Shown here piece by piece: positions 31,746 to 41,962 of a stretch of 64,000 bases of DNA; position 1 is the first letter of the stretch; each line of letters opens with the position of its first letter. The position numbers and the translations under genes were made by a program. Origin of the DNA: Isoetes taiwanensis. Its lineage: Eukaryota; Streptophyta; Lycopodiopsida; Isoetales; Isoetaceae. The notes under the pieces were generated by a model. That model had not been told where the DNA came from. It saw nothing but the letters and a program-made list of their open reading frames with translations, and did not search any database. The DNA is taken from NCBI GenBank assembly GCA_021234155.1, contig JAJEKV010000006.1:2455815-2519814 (forward strand), given 5' to 3'.

Positions 31746-32927
31746 TTAGAATAGCACTTCTCTTTCAAAATAAGGCCTGAGATCCTTGCCATTTCTGGGA
31801 TTAGGCAACAATTCCCCTCCTGGAGTCATCAAGTAGAAAGCCCCATCTGGTACCTCTTTATCAATCAGAAATGGGCCTTCCCATGGGCTTTGAAATTTGG
31901 ATAGATGCTGCTTAGTGGTCCTGCACAACACCAATTGCCCTTCCTCAAATGGATTGACAACTTGTAACTTGTCTTTGATAAGCTTTACTTTCTGTTTATG
32001 CCTCATATTGAAGTCTGCTGCTCCTTGTCTCATCTCTTGCAGTTGCAACCAATCATCCATCCTATTATGCACTTGATTTGGAGTTGGAACTTCTCCTAAA
32101 TTCTCATAATAAGATAACTCCACAAATGAACACAAAGGAATGTCCAAATGAATAGGCATTATAGCTTGCACTCCATAAACCAATTCAAATGGTGTAAATC
32201 CTGTAGCCAGTTTGTAAGTACACCTGAAACTCTATAAGGCACCTGTCAAAGTTTCATGCCAATTTCTTTGATTATCCTTCACTGTTTTAGCCAAGATAGC
32301 TTTCAAAATTTTGTTAGTAGACTCAGCTTGCCCATTTCCCTGTGGATAATAAGCAGAAGCTTGTACATGTTGAACACCAAGCTTTTCTGTTAGCTGAGCT
32401 ACTACTTTCCCCATGAAATGAGTTCCCCGATCAGACAAAAGAATGGTTGGAACACCAAACCGAGAAATCAAATTGTGATAAAGAAAGCTTACGGTGGTAT
32501 TTTCTGTAGCATGCTTTGCTGGAATTACTTCTACCCACTTCGTGAACATACATGTGGCTGCCAAGATATACTTATGACCTTTGGAAGATGGAGGATTGAT
32601 AGGCCCAATGTAATCCAATCCCCACATATGAAACGGACCAACGCTCAAAATAGGATGGAATGGCATATTACTGTGGCCTGTTAATTGTTTATGCCTTTGA
32701 CACTTCTCGCATTTGCTAACAAAGTCTCTAGTATCCTTGTAAAGTGTTGGCCAATAATATCCCCAATGAAGGATCTTCCTAGCTGTGGTTCTGGCTGCAA
32801 AATGCTCGTGACAATCATGTGCTTGTTGCAACAAATCATGACTTTGCTGACCAGCAACACACCTTAATAAGAGACCTTCCATAGTCCTCTTATAAAGAAT
32901 AGCCTCATGCACCACAGTGGAAGGCAC
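31746..32927 (-). pseudogene. Gypsy (Tat/Ogre-like) integrase fragment
   Basis: Minus-strand reading: zinc-binding H2C2 region (HEHFAARTTARKILHWGYYW, CEKCQRHK), then the integrase core with WGLDYIGPINPPSSKGH (first Asp), LLSDRGTHF (second Asp) and GNGQAESTNKIL (Glu). A TAG near 32,241 replaces the Trp expected in AL(W)xYRTxYK. The same frame continues with GFTPFELVYGVQAIMP and a C-terminal half ending EREVLF. The DDE triad is intact, but the stop and the missing upstream RT make it a dead fragment. The upstream end breaks sharply near 32,930. Confidence 0.88.
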
Positions 32928-32929
32928 TT

Positions 32930-33724
32930 AATTGTGGAAGGAGAGCATCCCTTTAGCCAGAAGAAAGATGCATGAAGTTATGCAAGAAGACCAGGGAATT
33001 CGAATTTAGGGCTTGCAAATTTTTTGGCGAGAATTTTGGGGCTAAATTAGCTATAAATGCTGACAACGGGGGAAACAAAAGCAGAGGAAAAAGTATGAAA
33101 AGGAATGCGAAAATGGAGGAAATTAAGAGAGGATAGAAATGAAGGAGAAGCAAATTATGGAGGAAAATTAACAAGAAGCAAAGGAGATTGAAAAACCAAT
33201 TAAGCGCCAGAGAAACTTTGTAGAAGAAAACGGAAAAGAAACATCATTCTGAGAAGACTGTAACTGATATTTTCTTATCAGACCATTCACAATGTACCTG
33301 AAAGCAAGCTGTGGGCAAATATTCTGCTTACTTGTAAATTCAAGAACCCAAGATTCAATGATTTTGTTTTCAAATTCTTCAGAAATCGAGACAAAAGAGT
33401 ATTCAGGTGTGAAGAGGTGATCTGGGAAGAATTGCTTGCAAATGAGCTGGTACCAGAGTTCAGAGAATGAGCCTTTCAAAAATCCACAAGTTAGCCTTTG
33501 ATCCTGCTTCAGAAGTGTGAAGAATTTGATATCCGTATAAAGATCAAAATGACCTGGATCTATCTGTACCTGGCCTTCTACAAGGCTAGTAAAGGAATTG
33601 AAGAAAGAAGGGCTCCATCAGAGCAAAAATTGGTATTCAGAAGCTTTTTTTGCCAAGAACAGTTCAAATTCGAGTGAGACAAGGAAATCAAGAAAATTGG
33701 CGCTCAGTGCTGACGTGTCCATCT
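32930..33724. other. No gene seen
   Basis: A minus-strand ORF at 33,168-33,479 has no recognised domain. No repeat or RNA gene identified. Confidence 0.45.
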
Positions 33725-34143
33725 TAACTATTGCATTGACAACAAATTACCGAATGATCTAACTATAAAGATAACGATTTATCTGACTAATAAGTAATTA
33801 AGCTTCTGACTAATTATCTGTCTAAAAAACTAACTAAGCTTCTAACTATTCATCTGACTACATCTGATGATTATTCTGACATTAAATTCTCAGATAAAAC
33901 TCGTCAATGCATTTCTTAGGAATAAGGGCCTGGAAGTTGTCTATTTTATGAAGGCTCTCTGACGATTATTCTAACGTTTAGCCATCATTCTCTTGTAGTT
34001 TCACCACCAATACGGTTTAGGTCTAGTGGCTCTCAACCACTGTCTTCTCCGCTTCATGTACCCCCTCATTAGACCCCTCTTCTTAGTCCTTCTCCTTAGT
34101 ACTTTGCCACTAGAAAGTACTGATATTCATATTTCCCCTATGC
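33725..34143 (+). repeat. Direct repeat DR-1 (left), paired with 51.2 kb
   Basis: Closely similar to 51,167-51,607 over about 420-440 bp, starting near TAACTATTGCATTG and ending near CATATTxCCCCTATGC. The interior has several CTGACTAATTATCTG-like units. The pair brackets LINE-B and the nested gypsy. Confidence 0.8.
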
Positions 34144-35751
34144 AGAGATGGAGACCCGCACACAGTAGATGGAATACAACATCCGCTTGGCACACTTTGG
34201 GAGGCAACTGAACAAGCAAAGTCTCGTTGATCTAAGGGCCTGCGTGGTCTCTTTGTCCACCACCATAGAGGCTATGACATAGGACAGTCAACATGTTGAG
34301 TAGGAGACGATGGAAACTATCTCCCGCCTTCGATCAGAAGCTGAAGGGGCTACTACCCTGATGCAAAACATCCAGGAAGCCTTTGAAGAGAGCAGGTAAT
34401 AGCTGAGAGCCCTTCAGAGTAGGATCAAGACATGGTAAGTGGCTTCATCGGTAGTGAACCCTGCGGACTCTCACTTGCAAAAACTAGAGCACAGCTCCGC
34501 TGCTTGAGAACGAGATGTGCAGGAGCTACGGCAAGCCGTCACCCAGCAAGGCAAGGTCCTACATGCAGAGGCTCATGATTATAGTAGTGCATGCATGAAT
34601 TGGCAAGACAACAATAATTCTAGCATGAGCTACTCCCTCCTTTAGAAAGGAGAGGCTACTGCACATGCCACGGAAGTCCCACACGTCCAAAAGCCTACAT
34701 GACATTGCATCACCAAGCCATTGCCACCACCACCTCTACACAGGCCACAGCCCATGCCCTGCCGACCACAAACAACACCCGTCGGGGCAACCAGCATTGG
34801 CCCAACCATCAGAGAGCTCCTGGAATGAGATGCAGAAGCCATAATATGGTGGTATATGGCCTAATAGAAGAGGCAGGGGAGAACCTCATAAACCGGCTCC
34901 AGACACTGATCCTCGCTCGGGTGATGTTCCATGCGCTAGCATACATTCTTAGGCGAGCAGCCATGAGGTCCAGATCCATGATCACCCCCGAGTTGGCACA
35001 TTCACAGTCAAGGAAGTGCAAGTGCGAGCAACCATCCTGCATCAGGGCAGACAGTTGAAGGGGACTACCCTATATATTGACCAGCTCCACAGCAAGACTG
35101 CAGGCAAGAGTTGGCCAAAGTTAAGAGCGTCCGCAGATAGGGAGAAGCTGCAGAATTGATCCGAGGCAAGATGCAGATCTTTCGGCCACCAAATGTTGTT
35201 GTGAATGTTGCAAAACCTCAGGGCCCTTCTGCCAAAGCCCCAACCACTCCTGGCCATGCCCTTTCTTCGCCCACTATTGCCAAACACCCTGCTTCTGTTG
35301 CCTCACATGTCGCTGCCCCCCTGCCCGAGGCTGTTTCCAGTTCTACCACTTTGCCTTGTGCCGCCACCATTAAATCTGTAGTTGCAGCTTCTGCCAGCAA
35401 AGAGGAATTGTGCCTCCGCATGGTCTTCTGGATTTGTTGTGGCTTCCTATGGCGAAAGGGAAATAGTCTCAACTCGGTTGCCTCAGATATATACCTCATC
35501 TTCCTCATGGAAACATGGGAGCATGCATGACACATGCTACATAACTTGCGAGGATACTAGTGCTAGTCCATCTTCAATGACTGCACATGAAAGCGGGGGA
35601 CACGAGGTGTCGTCTGCTACTATCCGACAATCCTAGCATAGTCAATCGCCCTCTGTAAGATAGACAAGCACAATCGATGCCTGTGGGTGCGTGCGTGTAA
35701 ACCTGCAGTAGCTGCACTCTCTTTGTGACAGCCTGCTACTTTCCTTATATC
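34144..35751 (+). pseudogene. LINE-B, 5' part: coiled ORF1-like text and start of endonuclease
   Basis: Plus-strand text with many stops includes a charged helical stretch (SLVDLRACVVSLSTTIEAMT, TISRLRSEAEGATTLMQNIQ), then the Pro/Ala-rich segment shared with 2.9 kb, and at the end LFVTACYFPYI, a LINE endonuclease strand. It stops at the gypsy insertion (target ATATC, 35,747-35,751). The frame resumes exactly after the gypsy at 48,797 (EGNFYHTHSDVDRLDSY). ORF1 is heavily decayed. Confidence 0.6.
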
Positions 35752-36339
35752 TGTTTGGGGTTTGGGTTCGGGAACTCCTGCAAGACAGCCCTCTGTGAGG
35801 ACCCATGGATCAAACAGGAGAGTCTGGTAGCTGTGTCACGCGGGATTTGCAAAAGAACAAAGGAAAAGGAGAAGAGAGAGAACAAAAGAAAACAATAAGA
35901 ACACAATGATGAGAACAAAACTCTTTGATATCAAAGATGATACATGAGCTCTCGCAATCGAGAGAAAGCAGAAGTGAGATAAGACCAAAAACTCATCTAG
36001 CCCGTGAATGCTAGCTCTACTCATATATAGTACAATGGCCTTTGGCCCAATATAGACACTGTCAGATCTCGGTGCCGACTCCTGGGAGAAGGTCTGATTT
36101 GAAGGAATATTGGCGGTGCCTCTTGAGACCCTGGAATGACACTGACGGTGATAGCCCGTCACTTGTCTGCTCTCGACCTCTTCGTGCCCGTGGCCTTCTG
36201 CGTGGTCTGCGGCTTGGTCTGCTGCTTGGTCTTCTGCTGGGCCTTCGATGACTGACATACACCTGACTGTGGATCCTTGGCCTTGACCTGGTCCGTCGTG
36301 TGCATGAATAGTCCTGTACTAGGACGTACAGGACTAACA
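35752..36339 (-). repeat. Gypsy-1 3' LTR (element sense)
   Basis: 588 bp, plus-strand ends TGTTTGGGG and GGACTAACA. Contains the near-palindrome TCCTGTACTAGGACGTACAG near its right end and a GC-rich tandem of CTTGGTCTGCTG-like units near 36,200. Confidence 0.93.
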
Positions 36340-37251
36340 CCCCCCCACCAAACGACACTCAGTGAGAAGAAAAGGGGGAACTGTTTCTGATGGCGGGAAC
36401 CCAGCAGTCGGAAATTCATCCTCGCATATATGAGGACGGGCACCATTATGATAGTTCCCAATGAGATCTTGGCGTGCCTGGAGAGCTTCCGGAGTGTTGA
36501 GACCGATGGCAGGAAGACCGTCAATGAGAAAACCCGAATGCACCATTTCTTCCAAGGCACGGTGTGCTTCAGCAGGGACATACTGGCATTCCATGAGAAG
36601 GCAAGTCTGAAGACTGAAGGCACTGACGCTGGCATTCGGGTTGCAATAATAGATAGGACGCTGTCGATTTAGAGAACTTAATAGGAGGCACTTTAAAGCA
36701 GCACAAAAACCTGATTGGCGATGAACTGAGGGATCCGGTGAGGTGGCAGCATTCGCCAGAAAGAGATCAAGTCCGTGGACAGCATGAGTGGGCGTCTGCC
36801 AACCGCGCTCATTGGGGATGAAGATCCAATTTTCTGTGTGGTCCAAGGTGGCACCATTCTCCCAATTTGAACCGCGAACAAAACGTGGATCCCACTGAAG
36901 ATCAGTAGAGATCTGAACAGGGGACCAGTCAGCGTGGCCTTCCATAAATTTATTCCATAAAGGAAGACGCCAATCTGCAGTGAGATATCGGATGCGGGGG
37001 GGTGCACCCAAGGAAGCATATGGAGAGATAGCAAGACCAGTTGGTGTGGGTTGTTGGGCCTGCTCTCGGAATTCACGAACAAGGTCCTTATCAAGTGCAC
37101 GACACCACTGATCCCGATCTGAGCCTGAGAGCATGGTATAAACGGGAGGATTAACCCAACCCGTGGGTATGGTCTTGCTGTCCAGAAAAGCATAAGGTGT
37201 TGTAGCCACCCAGGTGCTGCATGTAAATCTGAGCAAACGGAAGGTCTTCAA
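36334..37251 (-). CDS. Uncharacterised 305-aa ORF at the 3' end of Gypsy-1
   Basis: Runs without a stop from 37,251 to the polypurine tract, in an element whose other genes are broken. I recognise no domain. Text includes TGWVNPPVYTMLSGSDRDQW, WNKFMEGHADWSPVQIST, WDPRFVRGSNWENGATLDHT and ECQYVPAEAHRALEEMVHSG. It is rich in Trp and Pro, with no signal peptide, membrane span or retroviral-type motif visible. Upstream, in a second frame, similar-style text (TFSTEYMPELAHHLPLWQAE, LAHLEDLPFAQIYMQHLGGY) suggests the original ORF began nearer 37,430, where the integrase homology ends. It takes the place of the integrase C-terminal half. Athila-type elements can carry an extra 3' ORF, but this one is not clearly of that type. 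Confidence 0.65.
   Translation of the reverse strand: MKTFRLLRFTCSTWVATTPYAFLDSKTIPTGWVNPPVYTMLSGSDRDQWCRALDKDLVREFREQAQQPTPTGLAISPYASLGAPPRIRYLTADWRLPLWNKFMEGHADWSPVQISTDLQWDPRFVRGSNWENGATLDHTENWIFIPNERGWQTPTHAVHGLDLFLANAATSPDPSVHRQSGFCAALKCLLLSSLNRQRPIYYCNPNASVSAFSLQTCLLMECQYVPAEAHRALEEMVHSGFLIDGLPAIGLNTPEALQARQDLIGNYHNGARPHICEDEFPTAGFPPSETVPPFLLTECRLVGGC
36340..36350 (-). other. Gypsy-1 polypurine tract
   Basis: Minus strand TGGTGGGGGGG immediately before the LTR start TGTTAGTCC. Confidence 0.75.
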
Positions 37252-37257
37252 GATGGG

Positions 37258-37867
37258 CTAAGTTCTTCCGCACCTATGCAAGTGCCTCAGCTTGCCACAA
37301 AGGTAGGTGATGAGCAAGCTCAGGCATGTACTCCGTGCTAAAAGTGTTGACTTGAGCAGGATCCTGGAGATACGGATTGTCCTGGAGGAGCAGCCAATGC
37401 GCGTGATGATGTGTGTGTACAGAACCTTGGCGGTGCTTGCGGCAGCATTGTCTGGAAGTGCACAAGCCTCAGCCCATTTGGTAGCGTAATCAGTGATGAC
37501 CAGAATGTAGTGGGCACGGGTGTGTCTCGCGGGAGGATCCATAGGCCCCACAAAGTCCATTCCCCATTTGCTGAAGGGAAGTGGCGTGGCGACCGGCGTT
37601 CGGCGTCAATGGGAGTGCGTCACGGGCCGTGGGCCGACCCACACACTGACAAACATCACACTGGCGGGCGTGAGCGTGGGCATCCTTGAAGAGCATGGGC
37701 CAGAAATAGCCTACGAGAAGGATTTTGCGTGCCGTGGTGTCACCGTGGAAATGACCACCACCAAGCCCCTCATGGGCTTGTCGAACGATATCGGGCACTT
37801 CATGAGGAAGAACACAGCGTCTGAGGACCATATCCTTGCCGCGTTTGTACAGATGGCCCGCAACCAT
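37258..37867 (-). pseudogene. Gypsy-1 integrase, truncated
   Basis: H2C2 zinc region is present (HFHGDTTARKILLVGYFWPM, CDVCQCVG). After a frameshift near 37,560 the core starts with MDFVGPMDPPARHTRAHYIL (first Asp) and ITDYATKWAEA, then THIITRIGC. The expected next block, xSDxGxxF with the second Asp, and the later Glu are missing; unrelated text follows. The enzyme would be catalytically dead. Confidence 0.8.
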
Positions 37868-37869
37868 GG

Positions 37870-38180
37870 TGTAGTCGCAGACCTACCCGTGGGCGTGGAC
37901 TTGTTGATCAAATAGAGAAGAGCCTGATGATCAACAAAGAACTTGATCTGACTGCCCAACAAATAATGACGGAAGCGTTGGACACAAAAAATTAAACCCA
38001 AGGCCTCCCTTTCGGTGGCAGAGTAGTTGCCTCAGCAGGATTGAGTTTTCTGTTGGCATAACGGTTGGGTTTATCTGTGTGCGCATCATATGCTTGAGAG
38101 AGAACAACACCAATAGCAAACGCGGAGACATCGACATGAACATGGAAGGGTTTTGTCCCATTGAGGCGGAACAAGCACGG
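37870..38180 (-). pseudogene. Gypsy-1 RNase H region
   Basis: Frame-shifted minus-strand pieces read FHVHVDVSAFAIGVVLSQAY and FRHYLLGSQIKFFVDHQALL YLINK, the gypsy RNase H pattern (xDASxxAIGAVLSQ ... VxTDHxALxYL). The first catalytic Asp appears as VDVS rather than TDAS. Joined to RT by a frameshift near 38,180. Confidence 0.7.
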
Positions 38181-38958
38181 GGGCCTGAGTAAGCAAGAGC
38201 TTCAACTGTTGGAAAGCAGCATCTGTCTGGAAATTCCAAGCCCAGGTGGATTCATCACCCGTGAGTTTATGAATGGGATCAGCAATAGCTGCAAGTCCAG
38301 GAATGAAGGTGAAATAGTAATTTACCTTGCCCAGGAAAGAACGTGTCTCTTTGATATTAGATGGTGCTTGAGCCTTAAGCACACAATGGATTTTAGCAGG
38401 ATCCGTAGTGATACCTTCTTTACTGACCACATGTCCTAACAGAACACCAGAGGTGACGCAGAAGGTGCATTTCTCAGGATTTAGACTAATACCAGACTCA
38501 TCACATTTCTGAAAGACGAGCTCTAACTTGTCCAGATGATCATCCATGGAACTGTAGGCTGAAAAGTCATCTTGAAAGATCTGGAGAAAGGGTTTCTCCT
38601 TCATATAATCGTGAAAAACCGAGAGCATGATGCGTTGAAACGTGGATGGAGAGTTGGATAAACCAAAAGGAACCACCTTGTAGGCAAAAGTGCCCCACGG
38701 GGTGGTAAAGGTAGTCTTGAGTTGATCTGCCTCTTTGATTGAAATTTGATTGTAGCCTGAAAAACCATCCATGAAGGAGTACATTTCATGACCAGCAACC
38801 TCTTCTAGAACCTGGTCTGTGAAGGGAAGCGGGAAGTGATCACGCTCTGTGGCCTGATTGAGTTTGCGATAGTCCACGCAGACGCGGATCTTACCGTTGT
38901 GTTTGAGAGCAATGACGATGGGGCTCACCCATTCAGAATGTTTGACCTCATAAATCAA
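38086..38958 (-). pseudogene. Gypsy-1 reverse transcriptase
   Basis: Blocks in order: SEWVSPIVIALKHNGKIRVC, VDYRKLNQATERDHFPLPF, MYSFMDGFSGYNQISI (first Asp), FAYKVVPFGLSNSPSTFQR, FLQIFQDDFSAYSS (catalytic pair), LNPEKCTFCVTSGVLLGHVV, and the thumb SFLGKVNYYFTFIPGLA. The catalytic motif is FQDD where Tat/Athila elements usually have FMDD and most gypsy elements YxDD. The style of the block (IFxDDFSxYSS) points to the Tat/Athila branch. The frame ends in RNase H. Confidence 0.9.
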
Positions 38959-39201
38959 GCCGGCAGCTAGGAGTTTATCAATTTCGGCCTTGACACAGTC
39001 ACGGTAATTGGGGTTGAGCCGGTACTGTCGTTGCTAGACAGGACGTGCAGCTGGTTTGGTAGGAATGGTGAGTTCCCCCAATTCTTTGTTGATACCCCGA
39101 AGATCTTTATAGCTCCAGGCAAAAATGTGTTTGAATTTTTTGAACAGCGTGAGGGCGCATGCGCGATAGGTGGTCGGGAGATTTGCAGCAAGGCGGACGG
39201 G

Positions 39202-40040
39202 CTAATTGTTGCCTATGTCCACAATCTCCACCTCCGGAGTCTGAATGTGTGGAACAACTTCCGTGTCTTGAACAACATGAGCAGGAGGTTGAAACATGAC
39301 GGGATGAGCTGCATTTTGTGTGGTAAAGAAAAGCGGTTGCTGAGCGTCAGCTAGCAGTGGTTGTTTCATGACGGCATGGACATCCACCGTTTCAGGAGGA
39401 AGTACAGTGTCGGAAAAATGGTCAAGACTTTGGATGCGATTGCAAGGAGCCAGGTAAGGGTCGAGCAGCGCAGCCACAGCCTGATGCTGATCCAGAGTCA
39501 TCTCACCCCAAGGATCAGCATATTTAGGGTAGGATAAAAGAGGCAGACTCGCAGGTGGAGCCTGAACATGATAGATATTCTGGGCTTCTTCAGAATCGGT
39601 GTCTAAGAGAGAAGGTTCGGCATGTTCAACAGAGATGATCTTGCTGGTTTCTAAATCTATGGTAGCATTGAGATGACCATCTGTAATGACGAGCTGGTCC
39701 GTGGCCCAATAATGAATACTTTTTGCCTGACGGAGAAAAGGTCTACCGACCAACATTTCATAATACCGGGATCTTCGCCGGCTTTCCAAACACCAAATTC
39801 GAGAGGGAATCTGAGTTCGCCTATATTGATGTGAAGAAGGGGTGTGACGCCTTGAGGGCGCGTGATATGACCATTGGCCAACTTGATATCATAAGGGACA
39901 CGGTAAAGTTGTTTGATGCCCAATTATTTTTGGAGCTTGTCAATAATAAGATTGACAGCGCTCCCACCATCGATCTGTACATGATTGACTTGATGATTGC
40001 CCACCGTGGCATGCACCGTGGGTGTAGAGGTAGCCACAGC
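39202..40040 (-). pseudogene. Gypsy-1 protease and linker
   Basis: Just below the copia insertion the minus strand reads VHATVGNHQVNHVQIDGGSA followed by VNLI; DGGS is the active-site motif of the retroviral-type aspartic protease. It continues with LYRVPYDIKLANGHITRPQG and INIGELRFPLEFGVWKAGED. After a frameshift near 39,770 comes LVGRPFLRQAKSIHYW and a long linker to the RT. Processing of the gag-pol polyprotein would be its role. Confidence 0.75.
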
Positions 40041-40702
40041 TGTTAAAATGCAGTTGTCATGTGATATTACATTGTTGCCATATCTAATCTATGAGAAGCT
40101 GTGGCAGTAGATTAGAATGTGCATGAGATCATGCAAAGTCATATAAAGTACTGACCTATGAGAAGCAGTGGCAGTAGGTCAACTTCTAAGGTATAACTCA
40201 GAGGTGGCGGGCTAGTGCTACCCGGGTGTTGCTACGCTCGCTAGAAATCGTCAGATACCCCCTGCCCGCCACTTAGGGTTTTGGGTTGACTAGTCAAAGT
40301 CAAAGTCAACTAGGGCCGAAGTTTAAGGTCAGCAAGTCTATCTACTCCGAATTTTTAGGCAAGTTGATAAACCTTCTAGATAAAGGAGATGCACAATTTG
40401 ACAAGTGGATGAACCTAGATTGGAAAGCTGCAGCAGGGTGACTATAAGACAAGGGGATGAGTGACCACATCTTGGCTCCTCTTGCAAGTACCAGTATTAG
40501 GAGGTTGCGGCTATGCACAGGGGGAACGATGCAGGAATTGAATGAATAAGCTATTTGATGGTTTATTGACTATTTGGGTTTAATGACCATCAAAAGTTAT
40601 TGTGTTTAATGACCTTGGAATAACTTGAAGTTGAATGGTGACTTTGTATTAGCTGTGACAATCCTCTTAAGTGTTAAGGCTTGTAGTACAATAAAATCTT
40701 CA
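40041..40702 (+). repeat. Copia-2 5' LTR
   Basis: Begins TGTTAAAATGCAG and ends ATCTTCA one base before the primer site. Holds a partial internal repeat of CTATGAGAAGCAGTGGCAGT. Confidence 0.85.
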
Positions 40703-40703
40703 T

Positions 40704-40715
40704 TGGTATCAGAGC
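40704..40715 (+). other. Copia-2 primer binding site
   Basis: TGGTATCAGAGC, initiator tRNA-Met type. Confidence 0.85.
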
Positions 40716-40738
40716 TAACTAGTTCCTGCCCTGTGATA

Positions 40739-41962
40739 ATGACAACCAGATTCGGAGCAAATCTATTGAACTCTATTGAAGTTTTTAAAGGAGATGGAGG
40801 ATTTCAAATCTGGAAGGAAGGTATTAGAGCTGTGCTAGAATTTGAGAAATTATGGTATTTATTTGAGGGCAGCTCCACACATGCGGTAAGTGCAGGGGCA
40901 TCTAGCTCAGGAGGATCAAGTCCTGCTGCTAGCTCAAGCACTAAAACTAATGGTGACTCTGCAGCTGAAGGTGCAACTGGTGAAGGGGGAAGTCCTCCAA
41001 GTGCAGGTGATGATGCAAAGGTTATGGAAGCTCAAGCCATAATCATGTGTAAAGTAGAAACTGCCTTGAAATTGAAACTTCGAGGCATGAAGCCAAAGCA
41101 GATGTGGGATTATCTCATAAAGCATTATGAACAAAAAAGCTCTTCACAAATAGACATGTTGGAAAAGGAGCTAAGGAAGATGAAGTTGTTTGAAAAAGAT
41201 AATTTAACTGACTTCCTAGAAAGATTTGATTCTGTTATTTCAGATCTTGAGGGAGCTGGGAATATATTAAATGAACAATACCAGATATTGGCATTAGCAA
41301 GGTCTGTGTCTCATAATCATCAGCTGGCAACTCTGCTCAGGAATGTAGCTACATCCAAAGAACATGCTATCAGGATGATTCGTACAGAGTTCGAGCAGAC
41401 TAAAGGGAGCCAGGAGGAAGATGAACATTCAACTGAAGTGTTATATACAGGCAAGTCTAAAAAAGGGAGTTTTGTTAAATTTCAAAAGGAAAAACTAGGA
41501 CCTTGCTATTCATGTAATCAATATGGTCACTTAAAGAGTGAATGTCCAAATAGTAGTGTGAAAGAATTTAGGTGCTTTAATTGTGAGGGCAAAGGTCATT
41601 TTGCCTCAGACTGTCCAAGTCCTAAAAAGGGAAGGGGAAGAGGAAGATCTGGTGGAAACAGAGGTGGCAGAGGTGATAGAGGAAGGGGAAGCTTCAGAGG
41701 TGGTGCAAGCATCAATGTAGTAGAAAAACAAGCCAGTAGTGAAGGTGAATCAGAAGATGATACTGTGGAGGTAAGAAAACATTTGACTTGTAATATCTCG
41801 TTGCCTTCAAGAAAGGATAATAACAAGTTTGTTGTAATAGATTCAGGAGCAGAGAAAAGTGTGATGTGTGATCTGCATATGCTTAAAGATTGGCAGAAGA
41901 AAGGACATGTCCAACTTGGAGATGGAGTAAGGAGAAGATTCTGGAGTGTTAGAACTGTTTGA
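40739..41962 (+). CDS. Copia-2 gag and protease
   Basis: ATG at 40,739 (MTTRFGANLLNSIEVFKGDG). UBN2/copia-gag region (WDYLIKHYEQKSSSQIDMLE), two CX2CX4HX4C zinc knuckles (CYSCNQYGHLKSEC and CFNCEGKGHFASDC), an Arg/Gly-rich tract, then the protease active site FVVIDSGAEKSVMCD. The frame leaves homology near 41,930 and stops at 41,962; the pol frame is reached by a single shift at the AGGAGAAGATTC region. Copia elements are usually one ORF, so this is more likely a mutation than programmed frameshifting. Confidence 0.9.
   Translation: MTTRFGANLLNSIEVFKGDGGFQIWKEGIRAVLEFEKLWYLFEGSSTHAVSAGASSSGGSSPAASSSTKTNGDSAAEGATGEGGSPPSAGDDAKVMEAQAIIMCKVETALKLKLRGMKPKQMWDYLIKHYEQKSSSQIDMLEKELRKMKLFEKDNLTDFLERFDSVISDLEGAGNILNEQYQILALARSVSHNHQLATLLRNVATSKEHAIRMIRTEFEQTKGSQEEDEHSTEVLYTGKSKKGSFVKFQKEKLGPCYSCNQYGHLKSECPNSSVKEFRCFNCEGKGHFASDCPSPKKGRGRGRSGGNRGGRGDRGRGSFRGGASINVVEKQASSEGESEDDTVEVRKHLTCNISLPSRKDNNKFVVIDSGAEKSVMCDLHMLKDWQKKGHVQLGDGVRRRFWSVRTV

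Noticed and set aside
34699-35058. Plus-strand 119-codon ORF in LINE-B
   Set aside because: The frame has no recognised domain and the surrounding ORF1-like text is already heavily broken; kept as part of LINE-B only.
36042-36251. Leu/Gly-rich ORF repeated at 48,494-48,703
   Set aside because: Lies in both gypsy LTRs and arises from a tandem repeat there; not a separate gene.
41900-41962. Programmed frameshift between Copia-2 gag and pol
   Set aside because: No slippery heptamer or pseudoknot noticed, and copia elements normally use one ORF; a single indel is simpler.
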